Positions 25,885 through 34,165 of a stretch of 64,000 nucleotides of DNA are shown here, piece by piece. The stretch's first letter is position 1; each line of letters opens with the position of its first letter. The stretch is from assembly GCF_001421565.1 (NCBI RefSeq), contig NZ_LMKQ01000001.1, positions 1,673,651 through 1,737,650 on the forward strand. The letters are read 5' to 3'. This stretch comes from Agromyces sp. Leaf222. Lineage in GTDB: Bacteria > Actinomycetota > Actinomycetes > Actinomycetales > Microbacteriaceae. Made by a program: the position numbers and the translations under genes. The notes beneath the pieces are model-generated. The model had not been told where the DNA came from, made no database searches, and saw only the letters and a program-made list of their open reading frames with translations.

Positions 25885-25926
25885 AGAAGAGGCCGGGATC
25901 GAAGCAATTCGATCCCGGCCTCTTCT
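25885..25926 (+). terminator. hairpin terminator after tRNA-fMet copy 1
   Basis: Perfect 19-bp arms (25885-25903 and 25908-25926) surround a GCAA tetraloop, immediately downstream of the tRNA. Confidence 0.85.
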
Positions 25927-26048
25927 GCATTTCCGGGCTTCGCGACGCCTGAGCGCGATGGCGCGGGGGTCGGCCGTGGAGCGAGTCGCAGACGCCGATC
26001 AATGGGGCCGAGGCCGCACCCGTGGTCGGAGACGGGTCGCCGATCACG

Positions 26049-26054
26049 TATACT
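26049..26054 (+). promoter_or_regulatory. possible -10 TATACT upstream of tRNA-fMet copy 2
   Basis: TATACT is one of the strongest -10 matches in the window. It lies 85 bases before the second tRNA, implying a long 5' leader removed by RNase P. No -35 stands out at 17 bases. Confidence 0.45.
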
Positions 26055-26138
26055 GGACGAAGCGCAACGAAGACCTGATCCGGAGCATTCAGCCAGATCA
26101 CCAGCTTCGGGCAGAGGTCCTGATCTCAGGGCCAACGG

Positions 26139-26215
26139 CGCGGGGTGGAGCAGTTCGGTAGCTCGCTGGGCTCATAACCCAGAGGTCGTAGGTTCAAATC
26201 CTGCCCCCGCAACCA
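26139..26215 (+). tRNA. initiator tRNA-fMet (CAT), copy 2, CCA encoded
   Basis: The sequence is identical to copy 1 over all 74 bases up to the discriminator, but here the gene encodes CCA (26213-26215). It has the same C1-A72 mismatch and GGG/CCC anticodon stem. Its own terminator follows within ten bases. Confidence 0.96.
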
Positions 26216-26220
26216 GCAAC

Positions 26221-26265
26221 AGCGAAAGGCCGGCACCGGAGAGATCCGGGGCCGGCCTTTTCGCT
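26221..26265 (+). terminator. hairpin terminator after tRNA-fMet copy 2
   Basis: The arms AGCGAAAGGCCGGC-A-CCGGA and TCCGG-G-GCCGGCCTTTTCGCT pair around a GAGA loop, with one bulged T. The TTTT lies inside the 3' arm. Confidence 0.75.
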
Positions 26266-26294
26266 TGATCCGTGCCGATCGCTCGGGCCATGCG

Positions 26295-26326
26295 CAACTT
26301 CGGCCGTGCACAACTTCGGCCGTGCC
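26295..26326. repeat. 16-bp tandem direct repeat, two copies
   Basis: CAACTTCGGCCGTGC occurs twice back to back (26295-26310 and 26311-26326, 15 of 16 bases equal) in the short gap between the tRNA terminator and the dehydratase stop. No function is apparent. Confidence 0.7.
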
Positions 26327-26388
26327 CATCGTGGCCTCGTCGATCCCGGGCCAGCCGGTCCCGGGCGAAGGCGATCTCGTGGGCCCAT

Positions 26389-26417
26389 CGAGTCGCGCGC
26401 GGCCCTAGTGCGACTCG
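26389..26417 (-). terminator. hairpin spanning the dehydratase stop codon
   Basis: Perfect 8-bp arms CGAGTCGC (26389-26396) and GCGACTCG (26410-26417) flank a 13-base loop that contains the TAG stop of the minus-strand dehydratase. It could act in termination, but the stem is short. Confidence 0.35.
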
Positions 26418-28120
26418 CGAGAGACCTTGTCGCCGCTCGAGCCCCGCAGGAAGTCCAGGTCGGCTCCGGTGTCGGCCTGCATGACGTGGTCGACGTAGAG
26501 CCGCTCCCAACCGCGCTCCGGTTTGGCGAAGCCGTCGACGGTGGCCCGATTCGGCGCGCGCCGGTCGAGCTCCTCCTGAGGCACCTCGAGGGTGAGGCGG
26601 CGGTTCGCGACGTCGAGCGCGATCCAGTCCCGGTCCTGCACGACGGCCAGCGGGCCGCCCGCGGCGGCCTCGGGCGTCACGTGCAGCACGACGGTGCCGT
26701 AGGCGGTGCCGCTCATGCGGCCGTCGCAGATGCGCACCATGTCGCGCACGCCCTGCTCGAGGAGCTTCTTCGGCAGGGGCATGTTCGCGACCTCGGGCAT
26801 GCCCGGATACCCCTTGGGTCCGCACCCGCGGAGCACGAGCACGGAGTCGGCGTCCACGTCGAGGTCCGGGTCGTCGAGGCGGGTGTGGAGGTCTTCGATG
26901 CTGTCGAACACCACGGCGCGGCCGCGGTGCGCGAGCAGGTGCGGTGAGGCGGCGGCGGGCTTGATGATCGCGCCGCCGGGCGCGAGGTTGCCGCGGAGCA
27001 CGGCGATGCCGGCATCCGGAAGCAGCGGCGCCTCGCGCACCCGGATCACCTCGGCGTCCCAGATGCGGGCGGAGTCGAGGGAGGCGACGAGGGGCGCACC
27101 GGTCACCGTCAACGCGGTCGGGTCGAGGAGGTCCCGTACCTCGCGGAGCACCGACAACAGCCCGCCCGCGCGTTGGAAGTCGTCCATGAGGTACCGGCCC
27201 GCCGGCTGCAGGTCGACGAGCAGGGGCACGCCGGAGCCGATCGCGTCGAAATCGTCGAGGGTGAGGTCGATGCCGAGGCGACCGGCGATCGCGAGCAGGT
27301 GCACGACGGCGTTCGTCGACCCGCCGATCGCCGCGAGTGCCACGATCGCGTTCTGGAACGACCCCATCGTGAGGAACGAGCTCGGCCGCCGATCGGCTTC
27401 GACGAGGTCGACGATGAGGCGGCCGGTCTCGTGGGACTGCTCGAGCAGCCGGCTGTCGACGGCCGAGGTCCCGGCGAGCCCGGGGATGATCGTGCCGAGC
27501 GCCTCGGCGACGAGCGCCATGGTCGAGGCGGTGCCCATCGTGTTGCAGTGGCCCTTGCTGCTGATCATCGAGGACTCGCTGCGCAGGAACTCCTGCTCGC
27601 CGAGGGTTCCCGCGCGCACCTCCTCGCTGAGCCGCCAGACATCCGTACCGCATCCGAGCGGGGCGCCCCGGAACGTGCCGGTCCGCATCGGGCCGCCCGG
27701 CACGACGATCGCCGGCAGGTCGACGGATGCCGCGGCCATCAGGAGGCTCGGGATCGTCTTGTCGCAGCCCCCGAGCAGCACGACGCCGTCGATGGGGTTT
27801 GCGCGCAGCATCTCCTCGGTCGCCATGGCCGCCATGTTGCGCCAGAGCATCGCCGTCGGACGCACCTGCGTCTCGCCGAGCGAGACGACGGGAAGGTTCA
27901 ACGGCACGCCGCCCGCTTCGTGGATGCCGGCCTTCACGGACGACATCACCTCGTCGAGGTGGGAGTTGCACGGCGTGAGATCGGAGGCGGTGTTGGCGAT
28001 CGCGATGTGCGGGCGGCCGTCGAAGGCGTTCTCCGGCAGGCCCCGCCGCATCCACGCACGGTGGATGTAGGCGTTGCGATCGGTGCCGGCGTACCACTCG
28101 GAGCTGCGATGCTCGGTCAC
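26405..28120 (-). CDS. IlvD/Edd-family sugar-acid dehydratase
   Basis: The protein has 571 residues from the GTG at 28120 (GGAAGAAG lies a few bases upstream). Fe-S cluster cysteines are visible in TPCNSH, GGCDKT and GHCNTMGTAST. The middle and C-terminal parts carry SSFLTMGSFQNAIVALAAIGGSTNAV and a CDGRMSGTAYGT segment. Length, and neighbours that include a lactonase and a sugar dehydrogenase rather than ilvBNC, favour an aldonic-acid dehydratase (L-arabinonate, D-xylonate or L-fuconate type) over branched-chain amino-acid synthesis. Such enzymes convert the acid to its 2-keto-3-deoxy derivative. It is divergent from the lactonase gene with a palindromic site between. Confidence 0.88.
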   Translation of the reverse strand: MTEHRSSEWYAGTDRNAYIHRAWMRRGLPENAFDGRPHIAIANTASDLTPCNSHLDEVMSSVKAGIHEAGGVPLNLPVVSLGETQVRPTAMLWRNMAAMATEEMLRANPIDGVVLLGGCDKTIPSLLMAAASVDLPAIVVPGGPMRTGTFRGAPLGCGTDVWRLSEEVRAGTLGEQEFLRSESSMISSKGHCNTMGTASTMALVAEALGTIIPGLAGTSAVDSRLLEQSHETGRLIVDLVEADRRPSSFLTMGSFQNAIVALAAIGGSTNAVVHLLAIAGRLGIDLTLDDFDAIGSGVPLLVDLQPAGRYLMDDFQRAGGLLSVLREVRDLLDPTALTVTGAPLVASLDSARIWDAEVIRVREAPLLPDAGIAVLRGNLAPGGAIIKPAAASPHLLAHRGRAVVFDSIEDLHTRLDDPDLDVDADSVLVLRGCGPKGYPGMPEVANMPLPKKLLEQGVRDMVRICDGRMSGTAYGTVVLHVTPEAAAGGPLAVVQDRDWIALDVANRRLTLEVPQEELDRRAPNRATVDGFAKPERGWERLYVDHVMQADTGADLDFLRGSSGDKVSRESH

Positions 28121-28144
28121 GGGGTCTTCTTCCGTAGGTCAGGA

Positions 28145-28156
28145 GTTATGCATAAC
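28145..28156. promoter_or_regulatory. 12-bp perfect palindrome GTTATGCATAAC, probable operator
   Basis: The site lies in the 128-base gap between the divergent dehydratase and lactonase genes, about 24 bases before the dehydratase GTG. An AT-rich palindrome in such GC-rich DNA is typical of GntR- or LacI-type operators. TATGCA also resembles a -10. No regulator gene is adjacent within the window. Confidence 0.5.
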
Positions 28157-28248
28157 ATCTGGAGCACCATGAACGCCAAGGTCGATCCCGCCGTCGGGAC
28201 GATGCGGCAGCCCCCTCACGTCGACGGCGGATCGACGAGGGCCCTCCT

Positions 28249-29169
28249 GTGACCGAGTTCCACGCCGCAGTGGCATCGCCGGCAACCCACGTGCTCGCCG
28301 AAGGGCCGGTCTGGATTGCGGAGACCTCGACCGTGCTCTGGGTCGATGTCGAGCTCGGCATCGTGCACGAGGGCCGACTCGACGGCGATGCGATCCGGCC
28401 GACGAGGCAGCTGGAGTTCGCCGGGCGGGTCGGGGCCGCCGTGCCCGGCGACGACGGAGGCCTCCTGGTGGCCGCGCACGACCGCCTCGTGTACGTCACG
28501 GCCGGAGGCGACCGACTCGAGGGTCCGCTCATCGTCGCCGCCGGTGTCGACGGGCGCACCAACGACGGCGCGTGCGACCCCGACGGCCGCTTCATCGTCG
28601 GCACCCTCGCACTCGACGAGCGGGCGGGCGGGGAGCGACTCCTCCGCCTCGAGCACGACGGGTCCCTGACGACGCTCGACGCCGACCTCGACCTGTCGAA
28701 CGGCATCGCCTGGTCTCCCGACGGAACGTCGATGTACAGCACCGACACGATCCCCGGCATCATCTGGGTGCGCGACTACGACGTCGCGTCGGGCCGCGTC
28801 GGTGCCCGCCGCAGGCACCTGGGCTTCGACGGCGAGTTTCCCGACGGCATCTGCGTCGATGCGCGCGGTCATCTCTGGGTCGCGATGTGGGGCGCCGGCG
28901 AGGTGCGGTCGTTCACGCCCGACGGCACGCGGGCCGACACGGTTCGGGTGCCGGCCCCGCATGTCTCGAGCGTCGCGTTCGTGGGCGACCGCCTCGAACG
29001 GCTCGTCATCACCACGGCGTCGCGCGACCTGAGCGCCGACGAGCGACGCCGATTCCCGGATGCCGGTCGTCTCTTCCTCGCCGATGTGCAGGCCAGGGGC
29101 ATTCCCACCACCCCGTGGGCGACATCCGCCCTCGCCGGGTTCACGGCCGCCGACGAAGCGCGCGGGTGA
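28249..29169 (+). CDS. SMP-30/gluconolactonase family sugar lactonase
   Basis: The protein has 306 residues from the GTG at 28249. It shows the six-bladed propeller motifs of SMP-30 lactonases: LAEGPVW with the metal-binding Glu, a TNDGACDPDGRF segment (Asn), NGIAWSPDGTSMYSTDT (Asn and Asp) and FPDGICVDARGHLWVAMW. It opens aldonolactones to aldonic acids, which fits between the dehydrogenase downstream and the dehydratase across the promoter. The exact sugar is unknown. Confidence 0.9.
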   Translation: MTEFHAAVASPATHVLAEGPVWIAETSTVLWVDVELGIVHEGRLDGDAIRPTRQLEFAGRVGAAVPGDDGGLLVAAHDRLVYVTAGGDRLEGPLIVAAGVDGRTNDGACDPDGRFIVGTLALDERAGGERLLRLEHDGSLTTLDADLDLSNGIAWSPDGTSMYSTDTIPGIIWVRDYDVASGRVGARRRHLGFDGEFPDGICVDARGHLWVAMWGAGEVRSFTPDGTRADTVRVPAPHVSSVAFVGDRLERLVITTASRDLSADERRRFPDAGRLFLADVQARGIPTTPWATSALAGFTAADEARG

Positions 29170-29173
29170 TCCC

Positions 29174-30202
29174 ATGCGTGCCTTCGTGCTCACCGGCCCT
29201 CGCGAGTTCGAGGTTCAGGATGTCGCGGCGCCCGTCGCGACCTCCGGTCACGTGGTCATCGACGTCGGGCGTGCCGGGGTCTGCGGCACGGACGTGGAGT
29301 TCTACAGCGGTGAGATGCAGTACCTGCACGAGGGGCACGCGAAGTACCCCTTGCGGCTCGGGCACGAATGGATGGGCACCGTCGTCGCCGTCGGAGCCGA
29401 CGTGGACCCGACCTGGATCGGCCGCCGCGTCACGGGCGACACGATGCTCGGATGCGGAACCTGCCGGCGCTGCCGAGCCGGGCACCAGCACGTGTGCGAG
29501 TTCCGCGACGAGGTCGGAATCCGCAACGGGTTCGCCGGCGCGCTGGCCGAGCAGCTCGCGATGCCCGTCACCGCGCTGCATCCGCTTCCCGACGCCGTCG
29601 ACGACACCCTCGGCGCGCTCGTCGAACCGGGCGGCAATGCGCTGCGCGCCGTGCGCGGCGCGAACCTCTCCGATGGCGACCGGGTGCTCGTGCTCGGCCC
29701 GGGCACCATCGGACTCCTGGCCGGGATGTTCGCTCGCGCAGAGGGTGCGGAGGTGCACCTCCTGGGCCGCTCCCGTCGATCACTCGACCACGCCGGCATG
29801 CTCGGCTTCGACGGCGTCTGGACCGAAGACGACCTGCCGACGCTTTCATGGGACGCCGTCATCGACGCCTCGAACGCCTCGTCGCTGCCCGCCAGGGCGA
29901 TCGAGCTCGTCGAGCCGGCCGGCCGCGTCGTCTACATCGGCCTGGCCGGCAGCCCGAGCCTCATCGACACCAGGAGTCTGGCGCTCAAGGACGTCACCGC
30001 CGTCGGCGTGCTGAGCGCATCACCCGGACTCGCCGGGGCGATCGACCTCTACGCCTCGGGCGCCGTCGATCCACGGCCGCTCGTCGCGGCGACCGTCGGC
30101 CTCGACGACGTCGGCGGCATCCTCGCGGGGGAGCGGCCGGCCGGCGCCGGCCTCGGCCCCAAGATCCACGTCGACCCTCACCTGACCGGCGCCTTCCGGT
30201 AG
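29174..30202 (+). CDS. zinc-dependent sugar/alcohol dehydrogenase (MDR superfamily)
   Basis: The protein has 342 residues, with its ATG four bases after the lactonase stop, so it is co-transcribed. GVCGTDVEFYSGE holds the catalytic-zinc Cys, GHEWMGTVVAVG the His-Glu pair, and GCGTCRRCRAGHQHVC the four-Cys structural zinc lobe. The nucleotide fold reads VLVLGPGTIGLLAGMFA. It probably oxidises a sugar to its lactone as the first step of the cassette. Confidence 0.9.
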   Translation: MRAFVLTGPREFEVQDVAAPVATSGHVVIDVGRAGVCGTDVEFYSGEMQYLHEGHAKYPLRLGHEWMGTVVAVGADVDPTWIGRRVTGDTMLGCGTCRRCRAGHQHVCEFRDEVGIRNGFAGALAEQLAMPVTALHPLPDAVDDTLGALVEPGGNALRAVRGANLSDGDRVLVLGPGTIGLLAGMFARAEGAEVHLLGRSRRSLDHAGMLGFDGVWTEDDLPTLSWDAVIDASNASSLPARAIELVEPAGRVVYIGLAGSPSLIDTRSLALKDVTAVGVLSASPGLAGAIDLYASGAVDPRPLVAATVGLDDVGGILAGERPAGAGLGPKIHVDPHLTGAFR

Positions 30203-30263
30203 GGGCGGGACGTCCACCTGCGCTCGGGCTGCCCGCCTGCGGCCGATCGGGCCGCCGCGGTGG

Positions 30264-30269
30264 TATGAA
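30264..30269 (+). promoter_or_regulatory. extended -10 TGGTATGAA, seven bases before the MFS ATG
   Basis: TATGAA, GATGCTC, then ATG at 30277. Of the three in-frame ATGs (30265, 30271, 30277) this spacing selects the last, so the transporter may have its own leaderless promoter inside the cassette. Confidence 0.4.
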
Positions 30270-30276
30270 GATGCTC

Positions 30277-31791
30277 ATGGGGGATACGGCGACGACATCG
30301 GCAACGGCTCGGCGGGGCGCGCTCGGCGCGCTCATCGCGACATCCGTCTCGGCATTGGTGGTGAACGCGAACACCTCGGCCGTGTCGATCCTGATCCCGG
30401 CGATCTCGGAGGACACCGGCACGCCGACCGACACGCTGCAGTGGGCGGTCACCGGATACTCCCTCGTCGGAGCCGCCGTCATCGTCACCTCCGGGTCGCT
30501 CGGCGACGTGTTCGGCCGCCGCAAGATCTTCCTCGGCGGCCTCTTCCTCTTCATCGCCTCGTGCGTGCTCATCGCGCTCTCGCAGGAGGGCATCGGGGTG
30601 ATCGCGGGGCGCTGCATCCAGGGCGCCGCCGGTGCGACCATCCTCGCGTGCGGCATGAGCCTCCTGTCGGCGTCGAGCACCGGCAAGGAGCAGATGCGCG
30701 CGGTCACCCTGTGGGGCGCAGCATCCGCGGTGGGCGCCGCAGCCGGGCCGCTGGTCGGCGGCCTGCTGGCCTCGACGCTCGGCTGGCAGGGGCTGTTCTG
30801 GATCGATGCGGTGATCGCCGCGCTCTGCATCCCGGTGACGCTCATCGCCGTGCTGGAGTCGAGCGACCCGACGCGGCCGCGGTCGATCGACCTCGCCGGC
30901 ACGGTGCTCATCGCCGCGATCCTCGCTCCGCTCATCTTCGCGCTCACGAACGGCAGCGCCTGGGGCTGGGGTTCGATCCAGACCCTCGGATGCTTCGCCA
31001 TCACGATCGGCGCGACCATCGGGTTCGTGCTCGTGGAGCGCAGCGTGAAGGCGCCGCTGCTCGACCTCGCGCTGCTCAAGAACAAGGTGCTCGTGGGTGC
31101 GACGTTGTCGATCCTGCTCGGCTCCGGAACCGTCAACGGCATCATGTTCATCGTCAGCCTGTACTTCCAGAACCCGGCGACGCTCGACATGGACGCCTTC
31201 CAGGCCGGCCTCGCGACCCTTCCGGTCGCGGCGGCGGCCGTCGTGCTCGCGCCGCTCATCACCCCGATCGTGGGCCGGATCGGCGTGCGCACCACGATCG
31301 CGGTCGGGTTCGTCATCATGTCCGTGTCGTTCGCGGCCCTCGCGTTCGTGACCGAGTCGTGGACCTACGCGCTGTTCGTACTGCCGCTCATCGGCGTCGC
31401 CGCCGGCATGAGCCTGCAGAACGGGCCGTGCTCCTCGATCTCGACCGCGTGCGTCGAGCCGCGCGAGGTCGGCGCCGCATCGGGCATCTCGAACATGGCG
31501 CGGTACGTCGGCGCCGCCGTGATGACGGCGATCGTGGCATCCGTCTACGGCTCGGTCTCGGCGAATCGGATCGCCGACGGCGCCTCCGAGAGCGCCGCAC
31601 TCGCCGATGCGTTCTCGTGGTCGTCGATCGCGATGGGCATCTGGTGCGTGCTCGGCATCGCACTGGCGCTGCTCGTCGCACGGGGCATCACCCGCAAGCC
31701 GACCGAGTTCGAGTACGCCGCGGCCGCCGCATCGACGTCGCACACGCTCACGCCGCCGGAGGTCGTCACCGCCGCCGACGCCCGCCACTGA
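30277..31791 (+). CDS. MFS transporter, DHA2-type (about 14 TM)
   Basis: The protein has 504 residues. It shows the loop signature GSLGDVFGRRKIFLGG between TM2 and TM3, motif C-like AAAGPLVGGLLAS in TM5, and about fourteen hydrophobic helices, as in the DHA2 drug:proton antiporters (EmrB/QacA type). Location after the lactonase and dehydrogenase could suggest a sugar or sugar-acid permease, but the DHA2 architecture is more usual for drug export. The substrate is left open. Confidence 0.85.
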   Translation: MGDTATTSATARRGALGALIATSVSALVVNANTSAVSILIPAISEDTGTPTDTLQWAVTGYSLVGAAVIVTSGSLGDVFGRRKIFLGGLFLFIASCVLIALSQEGIGVIAGRCIQGAAGATILACGMSLLSASSTGKEQMRAVTLWGAASAVGAAAGPLVGGLLASTLGWQGLFWIDAVIAALCIPVTLIAVLESSDPTRPRSIDLAGTVLIAAILAPLIFALTNGSAWGWGSIQTLGCFAITIGATIGFVLVERSVKAPLLDLALLKNKVLVGATLSILLGSGTVNGIMFIVSLYFQNPATLDMDAFQAGLATLPVAAAAVVLAPLITPIVGRIGVRTTIAVGFVIMSVSFAALAFVTESWTYALFVLPLIGVAAGMSLQNGPCSSISTACVEPREVGAASGISNMARYVGAAVMTAIVASVYGSVSANRIADGASESAALADAFSWSSIAMGIWCVLGIALALLVARGITRKPTEFEYAAAAASTSHTLTPPEVVTAADARH

Positions 31792-31864
31792 ACGCTCGCC
31801 GACACATCGGTGCCGACTCTCCGCACCTCTCGACCCGCGGCGATCGATGGTGTCCAATGGCTCT

Positions 31865-33277
31865 ATGACCGCTGACGCGTTGACCGCTGATGAGATCCGA
31901 CGGGCGTTCCTCGACCTGATGACCGAGCGAGGTCACGTCGTCATTCCCAGGGCGCCGCTGATCCCGAGGGACGATCCGACGACGCTCTTCACGGGCAGTG
32001 GCATGCAGCCCCTGTTGCCGTACCTGTTGGGCGCCGAGCATCCGGCCGGCAGCCGCCTCGCCGACAGCCAGACCTGCCTGCGCGTTCAGGACATCGAGGA
32101 GGTCGGCGACAACCGGCACACGACCTTCTTCGAGATGCTCGGCAACTGGAGTCTGGGGGACTACTTCAAGCAGGAGCAGATCCCGCAGGTCTGGGAGTTC
32201 CTGACCCAGCGGGTCGGGCTCGATCCTGCGCGCATCTACGTTTCGTGCTTCAGCGGAGACCTGGTGCACGGCATCCCGAAGGACGAGGAGGCCGCCGCGA
32301 TCTGGACTCGGCTGTTCTCGGAGGCCGGGGTCTCGACCGGTCAGGCGGACGTCGGAACCGAAGCGCACGCCGCGGCCGTCGGAACCGACGGGGCGCGCAT
32401 CGCCTTCTATGGCTCGAAGAACTGGTGGTGCCGAGGCGGCAAGGCCGAGGAGATGCCGATCGGCGAGCCCGGCGGGCCCGATTCCGAGATCTTCTACCTC
32501 TTCCCGCAGGTCGAACATGATCCGGCCTACGGGGCGCACTGCCATCAGAACTGCGACTGCGGCCGGTTCATCGAGCTCGGCAATTCGGTGTTCATGGAGT
32601 ACCGGCGAACCGAATCCGGCTTCGAGCCGCTGCCTCGACGCAACGTCGACTACGGCGGCGGCCTGGCCCGCATCGCCGCGGCCGCGATGGACAGTCCCGA
32701 TGTCTTCCGCATCGGACTCCTGTGGCCGATCATCGAGCGACTCCAGGAGCTGTCCGGCACCTCGTACGAGGAACGGACGCACGCCATGCGGGTCATCGCC
32801 GACCACCTGCGTGGTGCGGCGTTCCTGGCTGTCGACGGGGTGCAGCCGAGCAACAAGGCGCAGGGCTACGTGATGCGCCGGCTGATCCGCCGGGCCGTGA
32901 GGTTCGCCTTCGACCTCGGACTCGAGGAGAACTTCTTTCCCGCGATCGTCCCGACGATCGCGCGCATCTACGAGGCGCATTTCCCCGAGGTCGGCGAGCA
33001 CGCCGACTACGTGCAGCGGGTGCTCGCCAAGGAGGAGCAGGCATTCCGCCGAACGCTGCGCAAGGGGCTCAGGCAGCTCGAGGCGTTCCGCGCCGACGGC
33101 GTATCCGGTGGAGAGCTGTTCGTGCTCTCCGACACCTTCGGGTTCCCGATCGAGCTCTCGACCGAAGAAGCCGTCAGGCAGGGCATCGCCGTCAGCCCCG
33201 ACTGGCGCACCGAGTTCGACGAGCAGATGGCCGCCCAGCGCGCCAGGTCGCAGCGCAGCACGACCCTGCACGTCTGA
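31865..33277 (+). CDS. alanyl-tRNA synthetase-like protein, catalytic core only
   Basis: The protein has 470 residues from the ATG at 31865. The class II core is clear: LFTGSGMQPLLPYLLG (motif 1 area), RHTTFFEMLGNWSLGDYFK (motif 2), NVDYGGGLARIAA (motif 3). The tRNA-binding helical part follows (KAQGYVMRRLIRRAVRFAFDLG, DTFGFPIELSTEEA). It stops at the point where ordinary AlaRS (about 880 residues) continues into the editing and C-Ala domains. The wording (EHPAGSRLADSQ, DIEEVGDNRHTTFFEML, SKNWWCRGGKAEEMPIGEPGGPDSE) is closer to what I recall of CPR/Patescibacteria-type AlaRS than to actinobacterial AlaS, suggesting transfer. It may be an accessory synthetase or an amide-forming enzyme. Confidence 0.8.
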   Translation: MTADALTADEIRRAFLDLMTERGHVVIPRAPLIPRDDPTTLFTGSGMQPLLPYLLGAEHPAGSRLADSQTCLRVQDIEEVGDNRHTTFFEMLGNWSLGDYFKQEQIPQVWEFLTQRVGLDPARIYVSCFSGDLVHGIPKDEEAAAIWTRLFSEAGVSTGQADVGTEAHAAAVGTDGARIAFYGSKNWWCRGGKAEEMPIGEPGGPDSEIFYLFPQVEHDPAYGAHCHQNCDCGRFIELGNSVFMEYRRTESGFEPLPRRNVDYGGGLARIAAAAMDSPDVFRIGLLWPIIERLQELSGTSYEERTHAMRVIADHLRGAAFLAVDGVQPSNKAQGYVMRRLIRRAVRFAFDLGLEENFFPAIVPTIARIYEAHFPEVGEHADYVQRVLAKEEQAFRRTLRKGLRQLEAFRADGVSGGELFVLSDTFGFPIELSTEEAVRQGIAVSPDWRTEFDEQMAAQRARSQRSTTLHV

Positions 33278-33320
33278 GGTCGCTCAGGCCGCCGGTCGCT
33301 CAGACCTCGGTCGCTCAGAC
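33278..33320. repeat. three close copies of GGTCGCTCAG
   Basis: The decamer occurs three times within about 40 bases between the convergent AlaRS-like and esterase genes. The last copy overlaps the esterase stop region. It probably arose by slippage. Confidence 0.6.
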
Positions 33321-34046
33321 CGTGTCGACCGCCGCGAGGATCGCGTCGATCGTCGTCTCGGGGTGCGACACCATCGACACGTGCGACGCGGCCACCTCGG
33401 AGACGGTCGAGCCCGCCCGCTCGGCCATCCGCTGCAGCACGTCGGCCGGGATGACGCGGTCGTCGGTGCCGATCACGGCCCAGCTGCGAATCGACTTCCA
33501 GGCCGGAGGCCCCGACGGCGTCACGTTGGCGACGAGCGAGGCCGGGCGCTGGCTGGCGGCGATGGTCCAGCGGGTCGCCTCGTCGAGATCCGGCGCGAAC
33601 GATGCGTGCACGACCTCGGGCTTCAGGAACACCTCGGCGGCTCCTTCAGGAGCGCCGGGGTACCCGGCGATGTCGAAGATGGTCGTCGGATCCGCGACGC
33701 CGAGGGCCGAACTCGAGCCCTCGAGCAGCTGCACGACCGTCTCACCCTCGTCGGGCATGAACGCGTTGACGTAGACGAGCGCGCGCACGTCGCCCGCGGT
33801 GCCGGCGTTCGTGATCACGGCGCCGCCGTACGAGTGTCCGACGAGCACGACCGGACCGCTGGTGCGCTGCGCGAGGAACGACGCCACATAGGCGCTGTCT
33901 TCAGTGAGCCCCCGCAGCAGGTTCGGCGGGACGAGCACCGTGAACCCCTTCGCCTGCAGGGCACGCGTGACCGCGTCCCAACTCGACCCGTCGGCCCACG
34001 CCCCGTGCACCAGCACGATCGTCGGCTTCGTCGCGGCATCCGTCAT
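33315..34046 (-). CDS. alpha/beta hydrolase (EstC/salicylate-esterase-like)
   Basis: The protein has 243 residues. IVLVHGAWADGSSWD forms the oxyanion side, VGHSYGGAVI the nucleophile elbow, and ASHVSMVSHPE near the C-terminus the catalytic His. The protein is cytoplasmic, as no signal peptide is seen. Substrate unknown. The start at ATG 34046 has GGGGATGCC just upstream. Confidence 0.88.
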   Translation of the reverse strand: MTDAATKPTIVLVHGAWADGSSWDAVTRALQAKGFTVLVPPNLLRGLTEDSAYVASFLAQRTSGPVVLVGHSYGGAVITNAGTAGDVRALVYVNAFMPDEGETVVQLLEGSSSALGVADPTTIFDIAGYPGAPEGAAEVFLKPEVVHASFAPDLDEATRWTIAASQRPASLVANVTPSGPPAWKSIRSWAVIGTDDRVIPADVLQRMAERAGSTVSEVAASHVSMVSHPETTIDAILAAVDTV

Positions 34047-34165
34047 GGCATCCCCAATGCTCGTCTCGGAGGCACACTACGCCTGCGCGTCGGCGCAGCG
34101 CCAGCACGTTTCTGCGACGCCGGGTGTAATTTCGGGTGCTCGTGCCGGCGATGCGAACCCGCAGA

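Noticed and set aside
25885..26326. Integration (att) site or mobile element at the tRNA pair
   Set aside because: There is no integrase, no displaced tRNA 3' duplicate and no IS. The second tRNA copy is complete with its own terminator, so duplication of the gene is enough.
25775..26329. Minus-strand ORFs containing RGQDLNLRPLGYEPSELPNC next to both tRNAs
   Set aside because: This peptide is the well-known antisense translation of the initiator tRNA gene itself. Both copies produce it because the tRNAs are identical.
26405..28120. Dihydroxy-acid dehydratase of branched-chain amino-acid synthesis (ilvD)
   Set aside because: The family fits, but the neighbours are a lactonase and a sugar dehydrogenase and no other ilv gene is near, so sugar-acid dehydratase is preferred.
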